Origin: Pseudomonadota bacterium
GTDB lineage: Bacteria > Pseudomonadota > Gammaproteobacteria > Steroidobacterales > Steroidobacteraceae
Length of the DNA stretch: 64,000 nt
Reading direction: 5' to 3'
Assembly (NCBI GenBank): GCA_025356075.1
Contig: JANXUT010000029.1
Location: forward strand, 1-64,000
A program made the translations under genes and the position numbers. The notes under the pieces were generated by a model. It saw only the letters and a list, made by a program, of their open reading frames with translations. It did no database searches and had not been told where the DNA came from. Shown piece after piece: positions 1-9,482 of the stretch; the stretch's first letter is position 1; every line of letters starts with the position of its first letter.

Positions 1-80
1 TAGGATGGGCTGCTCGCCAGCCGTGGCCCCGTGCAGCGCGGCACGACGCGAGCGCCAGCTTCTCTACCGGAGGACCGCCG

Positions 81-539
81 ATGAGATACCCACGAGTGTT
101 TGCCGCGACGATGGTGCTGTGCTCGCTGACCGCGGCCGCCGCGCCCCCGCCATCGACGACCGCCGCGGAACTGACGACGCTCCTCAAGCAGTTCCTCGAC
201 GGCGCCGGCCGCAGCGACCGGGCGATGTTCGTCCGGTTCTTCGCCGACGATGTGATCTACACGCGGGGCTCCGGCGTCGTGGTCACGAAGCCGCAGATCC
301 TCGCGAACATCGACACGCGCGCGGCCGAGGGCAAGAGCACCTATACGGCCGAGGACATCATCGTGCACGAGTACGGCGATACGGCGGTCGTCGCGTTCAG
401 ACTGGAAGGTCGGACCGAGCACGCCGACAAGAGCGTGGAGGCTGCGCACTTTCGGAACACCGGTACATTCATGCGCCGCAACGGCCAGTGGCAGGCCGTT
501 GCCTGGCAGGCCACCAGGATCGCCGACACCGCTCAGTGA
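81..539 (+). CDS. Secreted NTF2-fold (SnoaL/DUF4440-like) protein
   Basis: This 152-residue protein has a signal peptide of about 20 residues (basic start, hydrophobic core, AAAAPPP end), so export to the periplasm is likely. The rest reads as a single SnoaL/DUF4440-type NTF2 fold: a helical start (LTTLLKQFLDGAGRSD), then FFADDVIYTRGSG and a run of beta strands ending MRRNGQWQAVAWQATR, which is the usual closing strand pair of this family. The fold hosts isomerases, small-ligand binders and many proteins of unknown role, so no reaction can be assigned. GGAGG lies seven bases before the ATG. It is followed by its own hairpin terminator and converges with the subtilase gene. Confidence 0.8.
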   Translation: MRYPRVFAATMVLCSLTAAAAPPPSTTAAELTTLLKQFLDGAGRSDRAMFVRFFADDVIYTRGSGVVVTKPQILANIDTRAAEGKSTYTAEDIIVHEYGDTAVVAFRLEGRTEHADKSVEAAHFRNTGTFMRRNGQWQAVAWQATRIADTAQ

Positions 540-612
540 CGCGGCGAGCTACGTCCGCATCCGGAGCGGACGAGCGGCGCAATACGAGTAGGGGACGCCC
601 GGGTCCGCCGGG

Positions 613-642
613 CGCTCCCGCGCCTGCCAAGGCGCGGGAGCG
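613..642 (+). terminator. Hairpin terminator after the NTF2-fold gene
   Basis: Perfect 12-bp stem (613-624 with 631-642) and a 6-base loop, about 75 bases past the stop codon of the upstream gene. There is no long T run, only TT straight after the stem. A GC-rich stem of this length is still a credible terminator. Confidence 0.6.
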
Positions 643-676
643 TTCAGAAGATGAGGACCGCCAATCGAACGATCGA

Positions 677-710
677 GGGCCGCGCCGGAGGAAGTCCTCC
701 GGCGCGGCCC
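677..710 (-). terminator. Perfect 16-bp inverted repeat, subtilase terminator
   Basis: GGGCCGCGCCGGAGGA at 677-692 pairs perfectly with 695-710 around a 2-base centre. The repeat lies 7 bases beyond the stop codon of the minus-strand subtilase. With 613-642 it forms a double terminator between convergent genes. Confidence 0.65.
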
Positions 711-716
711 TGTCAC

Positions 717-3700
717 TCAGTGATGCAGCCTGAGCAGGTTCGCTTCCGCACCACCCGACAGGTTGTCCTCGGTCACGACCATGAAACCAAGAGGACGCGT
801 CTGCGTGATCTCGACCGGGTCGATCGCGACCGGAACATCGACGGTGGTGTTCGGCGCGACACCGACGAACATCGAGTTCGACACTGCCGGCGTGAACACG
901 TTGAACGATGCCACGCCCGGCATCTGCTCGCCGGTTGCGACCTGGCCGTCGAAGGCAACCAGCGAGTAGCTGAGCCGCGGATTCGTCGGCGAGACCCCGA
1001 GGTCAGAGGCCAGCATCGGCAGCAGGATGATCGACCCGTCGGTCGGCGCATCCGCGGCGAACTCCGGCGTGAAGGCGCCCGTGTTGAGGTTCACGAGGAA
1101 GGTGCCGATCTGGCCGTTCTGGGTGCCTGTGGTGACGAGGCCCGCGTCCGCGCAGAAGAGCACGAAGTCCGGATTCCCATCGCCGTTCGTGTCGATGTAG
1201 ATGTCGTACTCGCCGAGCGCCGGGTTCGAGAACCGGCCATACGAATTGACCGCGAAGACAAGTACCGCATCGTCCGCCGAGATCGGAATCGACTGGAGGC
1301 CGGCCGCCCGCGGCTCGAAGCTCTCGTCAATCGCACCGGTCTTCGGGTTCGACAGGCCCCAGGCATAGAAGTCGCCCGTGCCCGCGATCACGCCACGTCG
1401 GTTCGTGAGCCGGATGCTCGGGCTGTGCCCGTTGCGGAGCTCCGCGTCCACGTTCGCGCGCGCGCGCGGCACGATGTAGTACGGCAGGTGCAGGCTGACG
1501 CCGTTGTTCGAGGAGGCGTCGGCCGGCTGCAGCGTGATGTAGCCGCCGGCGTCGAGGAACACATCATTGCCGTTCGCATCGTGCGTGCCGCCGACGGTCG
1601 CCGCCGGCACCTTGAGCGAGACCCTGAGCGTCACGTCGTCGTGCCCGCGCACGGAAATCGTCGAGTGCGAGACGGTGGCCGTGTGGGGCACGCCGCCGCT
1701 CGGCGTCACGCTGACGTTGAAGGTCGCGGTCGAGCGTCCGTGGTTGCGGATCACGAGTTCGTGGGTGTCGCGAAAGTCGTGAGTGAGCTCTGCGACTCCG
1801 AAGGACAGCGACCCGAGACCCTGGCCGTCGGTGTCGTGCACGGTCACCTGGGTCGCGGTCGCGCCCTGCGGCTGCACGAGGCCGCCGCCTTCCATGCGCG
1901 GCGAGTAGTCGTTGAGGCTGGCCGGAGTCGCCGTCTGGACCACGGCGGCGCGGACCGCCGGCTCCTCCCAGCCGCGATGCGCCTGGATCGTGAGGGCCGC
2001 GACGCCCGCCACGTGGGGAGCGGCCATCGATGTGCCGGAGAACGACACGCCGCCGGAACCGGTCCCGACCGCGGTCGAGAACACATCGACGCCGGGCGCG
2101 GTGACGTTCGGCTTGAGCGCGCCGTCACCGGTGCGCGGGCCGCCGGAGCTGAAGCTTGCCGCGAGCCGGAAGGACGCATTCGCGAGCGGCTTCGCCGTGA
2201 CCGAGGCGCTCGTCGCCGACGCCGCGCCGACGATCGTCGCCGTATCGCTTTTCAATAGCTCGATGAAGGGGATCGTAACCCCGTTGATCGCCGGGTTGAA
2301 GAACCCGGCGCCATTGTTGACGACGCCGATTGCGACCGCGCCGGCGGCCATCGCATTCTGTCCCTTCTGGACGAAGCTGCAGCTGCCGCGCGAGATGATC
2401 ACGATCGCTCCGGCGGCGCCGCTCGAGGGATAGTCGGCCGGCGAGCAGCCGAGGCTGAGGGCGCCACCGCTCGTGAGGACCACCGAGGGGATCGTGCCGC
2501 CCGGCAGAGCGACCGGCTGCGCCTCAAGACCGTCGACGGAGGCGCCGGAGCCAAAGGCGATGTGCACGCCGTTGGCGAGTGTCTCGTGCGCATCCATCGC
2601 GGCAACGCTGATCGCGCGCGTGGCCGAGGCGGGGTCGCCGGTGATGTAGGGCGCATTGCCACCGTTGCCGGCGGAAGCCACGACCACGATGCCCGCGCGG
2701 GCGGCGTTGTTCGAGGCGATCGCATCGGCGCTGTCACGCATGCCGAAGTCGGAGCCGAGCGACATGCTGATCACATCGACGTCGTTGTGCATTGCCCAAT
2801 CGATGGCGTCGGTCACGACGTCGGTCGAGCCTTCGCAACCGAACACGCGAATCGCGTAGAGATCGGCGAGCGGCGCGACACCGGGACCGATCGCAAAGCC
2901 GGTGCTGTAGGCGGCGGCGTTGTACGGTCCATGGTAGGTCTTACCGTCGGTCGTGACACCAAAGCCCGCAGCGGTGCCCGCCACGTGGCTGCCGTGACCG
3001 GCGCAGTCGAGCGGGTTCGGGTCCGGGACGGGCGTGCTGCCGGCGATGTCGGCGTTGTAGGTATCACCGACCAGGTCGGTGCCGCCCTTGACCTTCGGTG
3101 CGTTCGGCCCGAACAGGGTCGGATCCGCAGGCCCGGTGCTTGCAGCGGCTGCCGCGGCGTAGGCATCCGTCGTGCCGGGGCCGCCGAAGTTCGCGTGCGT
3201 GTAGTCGATGCCGGTGTCGATGATCGCGATCTTGACGTGCTCGCCGCGAAACCCCGGCGTGCCCTGCCAGACCTGCGGCGCGCCGATGAACGGCACGCTG
3301 ATCGAGTTGTTGCGCGTGAATCGCTGCACCGGCACCACCTGCACGACGCCGGGGAGCGAGGCGAGCGAGTCGATTTCGCGGCGGGCGATCTCGACCTTGA
3401 TGCCATTCAGCGCATCGTGGTATCGGGCGAGCACGCGGCCGCCACGCGAGGCGATCGAGGGTTCTACGCCTGCTTGCTGCTGGGCGACGCGTGTCTTGAC
3501 GTTGGCGTGATCCTGCGCGGTGAGCAGGTGGCCCGCGGTGCGAGCCTTCACGTCCGCGACCGACTCCGCACTCATCGTCACGACGACCTTGACGCGCTCA
3601 TCACCGCGCAGCGACTGCGGCAGCCGGTGCACGGTGACAGCACGGGTGCGATCGAACGGCTTGAAGCGGGTGGTTGCGCCCTGCGCGGCGAGCGCCGAGG

Positions 3701-3812
3701 ACGGACCGGCGAGGAGTACCGCGGTCACGGCTCCGGCGGCGGTGAAACTCAACACGCGCTGCATCGTTCGCAACGACGCAATACGGGTAACCATGCGGGC
3801 ATAGCTATGCAT
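717..3812 (-). CDS. Secreted S8 family (subtilisin-like) serine protease
   Basis: 1031 residues. In order: signal peptide (about 1-43); an I9-type inhibitor prodomain (about 70-165, ending at a short strand VVQVVPVQRF); the S8 catalytic domain with Asp199 in AIIDTGIDY, His273 in GHGSHVAGT, oxyanion Asn383 in ASAGNGG and Ser595 in FSGTSMAAPHVAG; a protease-associated (PA) insert at about 430-535 (ALSLGCSPADYP, IISRGSCSFVQKG); and a long C-terminal beta-rich region (about 650-1031) resembling Fn3-like domains of the vacuolar/lactocepin-type subtilases. It should be exported, self-processed and active on extracellular protein. GGGGAA lies nine bases before the ATG. An internal Met17 is an alternative start that would give a tidier signal peptide. 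The gene is transcribed alone. Confidence 0.93.
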   Translation of the reverse strand: MHSYARMVTRIASLRTMQRVLSFTAAGAVTAVLLAGPSSALAAQGATTRFKPFDRTRAVTVHRLPQSLRGDERVKVVVTMSAESVADVKARTAGHLLTAQDHANVKTRVAQQQAGVEPSIASRGGRVLARYHDALNGIKVEIARREIDSLASLPGVVQVVPVQRFTRNNSISVPFIGAPQVWQGTPGFRGEHVKIAIIDTGIDYTHANFGGPGTTDAYAAAAAASTGPADPTLFGPNAPKVKGGTDLVGDTYNADIAGSTPVPDPNPLDCAGHGSHVAGTAAGFGVTTDGKTYHGPYNAAAYSTGFAIGPGVAPLADLYAIRVFGCEGSTDVVTDAIDWAMHNDVDVISMSLGSDFGMRDSADAIASNNAARAGIVVVASAGNGGNAPYITGDPASATRAISVAAMDAHETLANGVHIAFGSGASVDGLEAQPVALPGGTIPSVVLTSGGALSLGCSPADYPSSGAAGAIVIISRGSCSFVQKGQNAMAAGAVAIGVVNNGAGFFNPAINGVTIPFIELLKSDTATIVGAASATSASVTAKPLANASFRLAASFSSGGPRTGDGALKPNVTAPGVDVFSTAVGTGSGGVSFSGTSMAAPHVAGVAALTIQAHRGWEEPAVRAAVVQTATPASLNDYSPRMEGGGLVQPQGATATQVTVHDTDGQGLGSLSFGVAELTHDFRDTHELVIRNHGRSTATFNVSVTPSGGVPHTATVSHSTISVRGHDDVTLRVSLKVPAATVGGTHDANGNDVFLDAGGYITLQPADASSNNGVSLHLPYYIVPRARANVDAELRNGHSPSIRLTNRRGVIAGTGDFYAWGLSNPKTGAIDESFEPRAAGLQSIPISADDAVLVFAVNSYGRFSNPALGEYDIYIDTNGDGNPDFVLFCADAGLVTTGTQNGQIGTFLVNLNTGAFTPEFAADAPTDGSIILLPMLASDLGVSPTNPRLSYSLVAFDGQVATGEQMPGVASFNVFTPAVSNSMFVGVAPNTTVDVPVAIDPVEITQTRPLGFMVVTEDNLSGGAEANLLRLHH

Positions 3813-4198
3813 GACGGCGAATTCCCCTGTGCTTTAGTTATCGAAGCTTCGTGCGGCGCGCCTGCCATTCCGATGGCGCGCGCTTGCTGTCGGCTTGTTG
3901 ACGGTAGAGTACTGGAGTTTCCCGGCGGGCGGGGCACGCCGGTTTACATATTGCGACGTCTCGGCGCGGCCCGCTGCGATCGCGACTAGGACAGCCGCGA
4001 CCTGCGCGCGCCCGTGATCTGCGCATCCGGTCGGGGACGCTGCTAGAGGGGTCGCATCGCGCTGGCGCTACGCGCCGGCGCGCGCGCAAGTATCTGTGCG
4101 GTTGGAATTTTTCGTGGCGGCGAGTGTGCCGGAGCCTGCCGCGAGCCCGACCGATACATATATATGTGTCGCCTGGAGGCCGCCGCGCCGGCCGCCAC
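3813..4198. other. Intergenic region upstream of the subtilase
   Basis: I see no gene here. Frames open across it have compositions typical of GC-rich shadow ORFs. It must hold the subtilase promoter (minus strand), and it contains an isolated AT-rich palindrome at 4153-4170. Confidence 0.5.
4153..4170. promoter_or_regulatory. AT-rich palindrome in GC-rich intergenic DNA
   Basis: ACATATATATGT (4156-4167) is a perfect 12-bp palindrome, and its flanks GAT...GTC extend it imperfectly to 18 bp. It lies about 30 bases past the stop codon of the minus-strand acetyltransferase and about 340 bases upstream of the subtilase start. It could be an operator, or promoter-like DNA of unknown function. Confidence 0.3.
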
Positions 4199-4741
4199 TC
4201 AGTCCGCGAGCGCCCGGTAGTAGTAGGTCGTCGCGCACAACCCGCCGCGTGGCAGGAGCGCGTAGCCCGGGATCTCGCCGCAGCGCTGCCAGCCCAACCG
4301 CACGTAGAGGCGTTCGGCGTCGCTGCCGGTGACGGTGTCCAGCACGAGGAGCGAGCGAGCGCACTCGCGCCCGAGCGCCTCGGCGGCGCGCACGAGCGCC
4401 TGTCCCACGCCGTTGCGCCTCGCCCGGCGGTGCACCAGCATCTTTGAAAGGTCGGCGCGGTGCTGCTGGTTGTCCGGCTGCTGGAGGACGAGGTGCACCG
4501 TCCCGATCACGCCGGCCGCGTCCTCCGCAACGAGCAAGGCGCGTTCGCCGCGCGCAACGCCCGCGGCGACGCGTGCCCAGAACGCCCGCGCCTTCGCCGG
4601 CGGCAGCGGATGCATGAAGCTCACCGACGCTCCGCCATCGACGCAGTCAGTGAGGAGATCGGCGAGGCCGCCGATCTCGCCGTCGCTGACTTCAAGGAGT
4701 CGTCGCACGACAAATGCGGCGGCCGGCGAATCTCGCGACAC
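4199..4741 (-). CDS. GNAT family N-acetyltransferase
   Basis: 180 residues from the chosen GTG. The GNAT fold is visible: FVVRRLLEVSDGEI at the start, VAEDAAGVIGTVHL for the beta2-3 arm, the acetyl-CoA loop with KMLVHRRARRNGVGQALV (an R/Q-x-x-G-x-G/A-like pyrophosphate motif) and ERLYVRLGWQRCGEIPGY near the end. The substrate cannot be read. GGAG lies five bases before the GTG at 4741. A longer frame from GTG 4888 overlaps the recQ stop codon, but its first 49 residues look non-coding. It is third in the apparent operon LLM oxidoreductase > recQ > GNAT. Confidence 0.8.
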   Translation of the reverse strand: MSRDSPAAAFVVRRLLEVSDGEIGGLADLLTDCVDGGASVSFMHPLPPAKARAFWARVAAGVARGERALLVAEDAAGVIGTVHLVLQQPDNQQHRADLSKMLVHRRARRNGVGQALVRAAEALGRECARSLLVLDTVTGSDAERLYVRLGWQRCGEIPGYALLPRGGLCATTYYYRALAD

Positions 4742-4881
4742 GTGGACTCCGTCCGGGTGCAGGCGACAAATGTTGCTGCGTCGTTCGTCGAGTATATCGC
4801 GGCGCGACCGACCGACTGATCGCGGCGAGAACGCGGGCTCCGGTGCACGCGCACGGGGTGGGCCCCGTGCGAGGGATGCGA

Positions 4882-6672
4882 TCAGCACTTGGCGCGGCGA
4901 AACCCCCGGACCTCGGCGAGGAACGCATCGCCGTACTCGGCCAGCTTCTTGAGCCCGACACCGTGGACTTCGAGGAGCTCGGCGGGGCTGCCGGGCCTTC
5001 GCTCGGCCATGTCCTGCAGAGTCTTGTCGCTGAACACGACGTAGGCGGGCACCCCGCGCTCATCCGCCAGCGACTTGCGAAGCGCGCGCAGCCTATCGAA
5101 GAGATCTCCGTCATCCGCCGGCATCGGGCCGTCCGAGTCGGTGCGCTGCCGCGAAGCCTCGTCCGCGTCGAACAGGAAGTCGATCGGCGAGGCAATCGTT
5201 GCCGCACGCCGGCTGCCCGCGCGCGGCCGGCTACGCTTGAGCGCCTGTGCCTTCGCGACGATGTCGGTACCGTCGCAATGGCCGCAGGATTCCCGGCAGT
5301 CCGCAATCTCCTCGGAAAAATGGCCGGCGAGGCGGCGCCAGGTGCAGCCGCCGCCGTCGGCGAGCCCGTACATGTGGCGCACGGCATTGCGCTGCTGGTC
5401 GATGACGGCCGCATCGACGAGTTCGGCATTCTCGAGCAGCCGGTCGAGCGAGATGACATCCGCCCACGAATAGAACAGCACGCAATCCGCCCGCGCGCCG
5501 TCGCGTCCGGCACGCCCGATCTCCTGGTAGTAGCTCTCGATCGAGCGCGGCATGTCACGGTGGATCACGAACCGCACGTTCGACTTGTCGATGCCCATGC
5601 CAAAGGCGATCGTCGCGCACACAACATCGAGCTCGTCGCGGCTGAACCGTTCTTGCGTCGCCGCGCGCGCCTCAGCCGTCATTCCGGCGTGGTAGGGCGC
5701 CGCCCGCACGCCTTGCCCGGCGAGATACTCGGCCGTCGAATCGACCGCCTTGCGCGACAGGCAGTAGACGATCCCGGCCTCGCCGCGCCGTGCCCGGATG
5801 AGGTCGAGGATCATGCCGCGCACGCCATCGGTACCGCCCTTGCGTACGGCGTGCAGGTGCAGGTTCGGCCGGAAGAAGGAGCCGCGCACGACGACGGGGT
5901 CCCGCATCGCGAGCTGTTCGATGATGTCGTGCCGAACGCGCGGCGTTGCCGTCGCGGTCAGCGCCAGCACCGGGATGCCGCTGTAGCGTCGCTTGAGGCC
6001 GGCGAGGTTGCGGTACGAGCGCCTGAAATCGTGTCCCCATTCGCTGATGCAGTGCGCTTCGTCGACCGCGATGAGCCTCAGGTCCATCGATTCGAGCAGC
6101 CGGCCGACCGAGGCGTCGAGCCCCTCCGGCGCCGCGTACAGGAGCTCGTACTCGCCGGCTCGCAGCTGCGCCGCGCGGCGGTTGCGCTCCTCGGGTGCGA
6201 GCGTCGAGTTGAGGAACGTCGCCCGGACGCCGACCTCGTGCATCGCATCGACCTGGTCTTTCATGAGCGAGATGAGCGGCGAGACGACGAGCGTGAGCCC
6301 GCCGAGGATCCGCGCCGGAATCTGGTAGGTGAGCGACTTGCCGGCGCCGGTCGGCATGACGCCGACGCAGTCGCCGCCGCCGAGCAGCGTCTCGATGATC
6401 TCCTGCTGTCCCGGCCGGAACGACGGGTAGCCGAACACGTCCCGGAGCATCGCGAGCGCGCGGTCGACGTCAATCGCCTCGTTCGCAACCTTGGCCCGTG
6501 CCGCGGCCTCGCGAAGCACGAGGAGCGTATCGGGGGTGAAGAGCTCCGGCGCCTCCCGGTAGCGCAACCTGAGCAGGTTGAGCCGCGGCACGACTGCCTC
6601 GAGTGGCAGCCTCGCAAGCGAGTTGGCCTCGGCGAGGATCGCCTCCGGGCTATCGGCCGTCGCCTCGGTCAT
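4882..6672 (-). CDS. recQ: ATP-dependent DNA helicase RecQ
   Basis: 596 residues of 3'-5' SF2 helicase for recombination and repair. After an extra N-terminal segment of about 65 residues come the helicase core ([15 protein letters not shown]; Walker A PTGAGKS with Lys112; DEAH at 204-207 followed by [28 protein letters not shown]), the RecQ-Ct zinc region (CTWRR... then CRESCGHC, giving the Cys ligands) and a C-terminal HRDC domain ([12 protein letters not shown] ... [16 protein letters not shown]). It is close to the usual length (about 600) despite the N-terminal addition, so the linkers are compact. Its ATG overlaps the stop codon of the LLM oxidoreductase by ATGA, which indicates translational coupling. 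Confidence 0.95.
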   Translation of the reverse strand: MTEATADSPEAILAEANSLARLPLEAVVPRLNLLRLRYREAPELFTPDTLLVLREAAARAKVANEAIDVDRALAMLRDVFGYPSFRPGQQEIIETLLGGGDCVGVMPTGAGKSLTYQIPARILGGLTLVVSPLISLMKDQVDAMHEVGVRATFLNSTLAPEERNRRAAQLRAGEYELLYAAPEGLDASVGRLLESMDLRLIAVDEAHCISEWGHDFRRSYRNLAGLKRRYSGIPVLALTATATPRVRHDIIEQLAMRDPVVVRGSFFRPNLHLHAVRKGGTDGVRGMILDLIRARRGEAGIVYCLSRKAVDSTAEYLAGQGVRAAPYHAGMTAEARAATQERFSRDELDVVCATIAFGMGIDKSNVRFVIHRDMPRSIESYYQEIGRAGRDGARADCVLFYSWADVISLDRLLENAELVDAAVIDQQRNAVRHMYGLADGGGCTWRRLAGHFSEEIADCRESCGHCDGTDIVAKAQALKRSRPRAGSRRAATIASPIDFLFDADEASRQRTDSDGPMPADDGDLFDRLRALRKSLADERGVPAYVVFSDKTLQDMAERRPGSPAELLEVHGVGLKKLAEYGDAFLAEVRGFRRAKC

Positions 6673-7670
6673 GCGTGCCCGGCCCCGCGGTCCGCCATGA
6701 GCCCAGCCGTGATCTCGTAGGAGCGCAGGCGCGCCGCGTGGTCGAAGATCTGCGAGGTGATCATGAGCTCGTCGGCCCGGGTGCGGGCGATGAAGTCATC
6801 GAGCGCCGCACGCACGGCGGGCGCGGGACCGATGGCCACGCAGGCGAGCACCTGATCGAGGATCGCCTTCTCCTGCGGCCCGAGCGTCCCGACGTAGCCT
6901 TCGACCGGCGGCGGCAGCTGGGACGGGCGACCGAGGCGCAGATTCACGAATGCCTGCTGCATGGAACTCGCGTTCAGCGTGGCCTCGGCCATCGTGTCGG
7001 CGGCAAAGACGTTGTAGCCGAGCATCACGTAGGGCTTCTGAAGCTGCGCCGACGGCTGGAACTGCGCGCGATAGGTGGCGATGGCGGGCATGAGCTGCGC
7101 CGGGGCGAAGTGCGAGGCGAAGGCGTATGGCAGCCCGAGCGCCGCGGCAAGCTGCGCTCCATACAGGCTCGAGCCGAGTATCCACAGTGGCACACTGAGT
7201 CCGGTTCCCGGTACCGCTCGCACCACCTGGCGCGGCGTCGGCGAAAGATAGTCGGCGAGTTCCTGAACGTCGAGCGGGAAATCATCCACGTCCGCGGCCA
7301 AATTGCGCCTGAGCGCCCGGGCCGTCGTCTGGTCGGAGCCCGGCGCCCGGCCGAGCCCGAGGTCGATGCGGCCGGGATAGAGCGACTCCAACGTGCCGAA
7401 TTGCTCGGCAATCACGAGCGGGGAATGGTTCGGCAGCATGATGCCGCCGGCGCCGACGCGAATCGTCGAGGTGCCGCCCGCAACGTGGCCGATCAGCACC
7501 GCGGTCGCCGCGCTTGCGATTCCGGGCATGCCGTGGTGCTCGGCGAGCCAGAAGCGGCGGTAGCCCCAGCGCTCGGCATGGCGCGCGAGGTCGAGCGTGT
7601 GGCGGAAGGACTGTGCCGCGTCGCTGCCCTGGGTGATCGGCGAGAGGTCTAGAACCGAAAGGGGAATCAC
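6669..7670 (-). CDS. LLM-class flavin-dependent oxidoreductase
   Basis: 333 residues from the GTG at 7670. It resembles the bacterial luciferase-like (group 1) monooxygenases: [11 protein letters not shown] at the start, [48 protein letters not shown] (split here as [15 protein letters not shown]) and [12 protein letters not shown], which are family hallmarks. It should use reduced FMN from a partner reductase; the substrate is unknown. A longer frame to 7730 adds 20 residues without family resemblance, so the GTG beginning VIPLSVLD is preferred. Its stop codon overlaps the recQ ATG. Confidence 0.9.
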   Translation of the reverse strand: MIPLSVLDLSPITQGSDAAQSFRHTLDLARHAERWGYRRFWLAEHHGMPGIASAATAVLIGHVAGGTSTIRVGAGGIMLPNHSPLVIAEQFGTLESLYPGRIDLGLGRAPGSDQTTARALRRNLAADVDDFPLDVQELADYLSPTPRQVVRAVPGTGLSVPLWILGSSLYGAQLAAALGLPYAFASHFAPAQLMPAIATYRAQFQPSAQLQKPYVMLGYNVFAADTMAEATLNASSMQQAFVNLRLGRPSQLPPPVEGYVGTLGPQEKAILDQVLACVAIGPAPAVRAALDDFIARTRADELMITSQIFDHAARLRSYEITAGLMADRGAGHA

Positions 7671-7853
7671 TCGTCGGGCACCCGGGGAGTGGCGGAGGTG
7701 TGGGGCGGATTGGCCGTGCCCTGCAGGCACCGACCGATCCGCCCGCAGCCTACACGAGACTGGCGGGTACGTCGGACCGACTCGTGTGGCGGCAGCGCGG
7801 GTCCGTGGCTCTAGAAAGGCCGGCCGCGCGCGTCACCGAGCCACCGCTGCAAG

Positions 7854-8162
7854 CTAGCGCTCCCAGTGACCCCGCGCCATGTGCCAGTGAGGTCCGTTCT
7901 GGACCCAGTGCTCGGGGATCCAGTGCCGGCCGCGACGCTCGCGCATCCAGCGTCCGCCAACCCAGACGTGCTCGTGGCCGCGCCACTCCCAGTACCCGGG
8001 CGCCCAGACGTACCCGACGCGGGGCCCCGGGATGGCCTCGACGCGCGCCGCGGGCGGCGCAATATCGATCTCCAAATTCACATTGGCCGAACCGGCCGTC
8101 GGGGCGAGCGCCGTGGCGCCCGCCAGGCACAGTGTTGCCAGCCAAAGCCTGTTCGTGGTCAA
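7854..8162 (-). CDS. Small periplasmic WxxGxW/YXWGXW-repeat protein
   Basis: 102 residues, starting at TTG 8162 with GGAGAG six bases upstream. A signal peptide (NRLWLATLCLAGATALAPTAGSA) precedes a short mature region rich in Trp, His and Arg. It carries aromatic repeats of the WxPGxW type: GYVWAPGYWEW, HVWVGGRWMRER, HWIPEHWVQNGPHW. Such repeats occur in small exported proteobacterial proteins, often annotated as YXWGXW-repeat or BcpO-related, with no established biochemical role. A longer frame to 8258 lacks a plausible start and would bury the signal peptide. Confidence 0.72.
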   Translation of the reverse strand: MTTNRLWLATLCLAGATALAPTAGSANVNLEIDIAPPAARVEAIPGPRVGYVWAPGYWEWRGHEHVWVGGRWMRERRGRHWIPEHWVQNGPHWHMARGHWER

Positions 8163-8519
8163 GAAGGACTCTCCATCTTCCTGATGCGGACGGTCGGTGC
8201 AGCAGCCAGCGCCGCGCGCCGCTTTGCGTCCTTCGTACCGTTCGCGCCAGGCCTGCATCCACTACCAGGCCCGCACGGCCCGGAAGACGTTCGCCATTAA
8301 GCGGCCGACGGCCGCTCTGGCGCGTCCGGCCCCCGCCGTGTCGACCTGTAGGCGGCAACCGACCGCACGGCGCTTCTCGGTCGCCCCGCGCGGGACCGGG
8401 CCGGCACGGCTGATCCGGGGAGCCCGCTAGAATGCGCCGTGGATCCGCTCGACCCGGCGCGCACCGCCGGGACCGAGCGCCATGACTGTGACCACCCGGG
8501 TGCCAGGGAGCACGGCTCG
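8163..8519. other. Divergent intergenic region
   Basis: I see no gene. The region separates the divergent WxxGxW and PhzF genes and should hold both promoters. A 6-bp GC hairpin (GCGGCC-GAC-GGCCGC, around 8306-8320) is the only visible structure. Confidence 0.4.
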
Positions 8520-9452
8520 ATGAAGCGACGCTACGTGACTACCGATGTGTTTACCGACCGGATGTTCGGCGGCAACCCGCTCGCCGTGGTTCTCGATGCG
8601 GAAGGCTTGAGCACGCGCCAGATGCAGGCGATCGCGCTCGAATTCAATTACTCCGAGTCGACGTTCATCCTGCCACCCGACGACCCCGCGCACACCGCCC
8701 GGGTCCGCATCTTCACGCCAAGGACCGAAGTCCCGTTCGCGGGCCATCCCAACGTAGGCACCGCGTTCCTGCTCGCGCGCGAGTACCGCTACTCGCGCGG
8801 GGTGGCCGAGGGACTGTTCCGGTTCGAGGAAGAGGCCGGCCTCGTGCCGGTCACACTGGTGCGCGAGCAAGGCGCAGTGGTCGGCGCCGAGCTCTGCGCG
8901 CCCGAAGCCCTGACGCGCGGCTCGATCGTTTCGCGTGAAATCGCCGCGCGCTGCCTGTCGCTCGAGGCCGCCGACATCGCCGTCCGGGCGCACCCGCCGC
9001 AGATCGCCTCCGTGGGACTGCCGTTCCTCATCGTCGAGGTTGCCTCGCGCAAAGCGCTCCGGCGCGCGAAGCCCAATATCGCGGCGTACCTGGAGATCCT
9101 GCCGCGCGAAGGCGCGGATTCGATCTTCGCCTACGTCAGGGAGCCGGCCGGGGTCGAATCCGCTGGCCTGCTCGGCTTGAGCGCGCGGATGTTCTCGCCA
9201 TTCGACGGGATCATCGAGGATCCCGCGACCGGGAGCGCGACCGCCGCTGCGACCGCGCTCCTCGCGGAACTCAAGGGCGGCACGGCGGAACTCAACTGGC
9301 GGGTCGAGCAGGGAGTCGACATGGGCCGACCGAGCCTGCTGCTCGCGCGGACGGCGACCCGCGATGGCCGGGTCACTGCGGCACACGTCGGCGGGCGCTG
9401 CGTGGCGGTGCTCGAGGGCACCTTTGCGCTCGAGGGCGAGGAGGCGCGCTGA
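8520..9452 (+). CDS. PhzF family isomerase
   Basis: 310 residues. PhzF-family proteins share the diaminopimelate epimerase fold; PhzF itself isomerises a phenazine precursor, but most family members have unknown substrates. Visible landmarks are VFTDRMFGGNPLAVV, the catalytic Glu region NYSESTFI, PFAGHPNVGTAF and EDPATGSATAAATALLAE near the C-terminus. The ATG at 8520 has GGGAG nine bases upstream and gives the normal family length; the frame extending to 8439 adds unrelated residues. No phenazine genes are nearby, so a general metabolic role is more likely. Confidence 0.9.
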   Translation: MKRRYVTTDVFTDRMFGGNPLAVVLDAEGLSTRQMQAIALEFNYSESTFILPPDDPAHTARVRIFTPRTEVPFAGHPNVGTAFLLAREYRYSRGVAEGLFRFEEEAGLVPVTLVREQGAVVGAELCAPEALTRGSIVSREIAARCLSLEAADIAVRAHPPQIASVGLPFLIVEVASRKALRRAKPNIAAYLEILPREGADSIFAYVREPAGVESAGLLGLSARMFSPFDGIIEDPATGSATAAATALLAELKGGTAELNWRVEQGVDMGRPSLLLARTATRDGRVTAAHVGGRCVAVLEGTFALEGEEAR

Positions 9453-9482
9453 GCGCCTCGCGCAGAAACTTGGCGGGAGCGC

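Noticed and set aside
651-2258. 535-codon plus-strand frame over the subtilase
   Set aside because: Antisense to a well-supported S8 protease; no recognisable domain.
4714-6720. 668-codon plus-strand frame over recQ
   Set aside because: Antisense shadow of a clear RecQ gene with typical GC-skewed Arg/Val/Asp composition.
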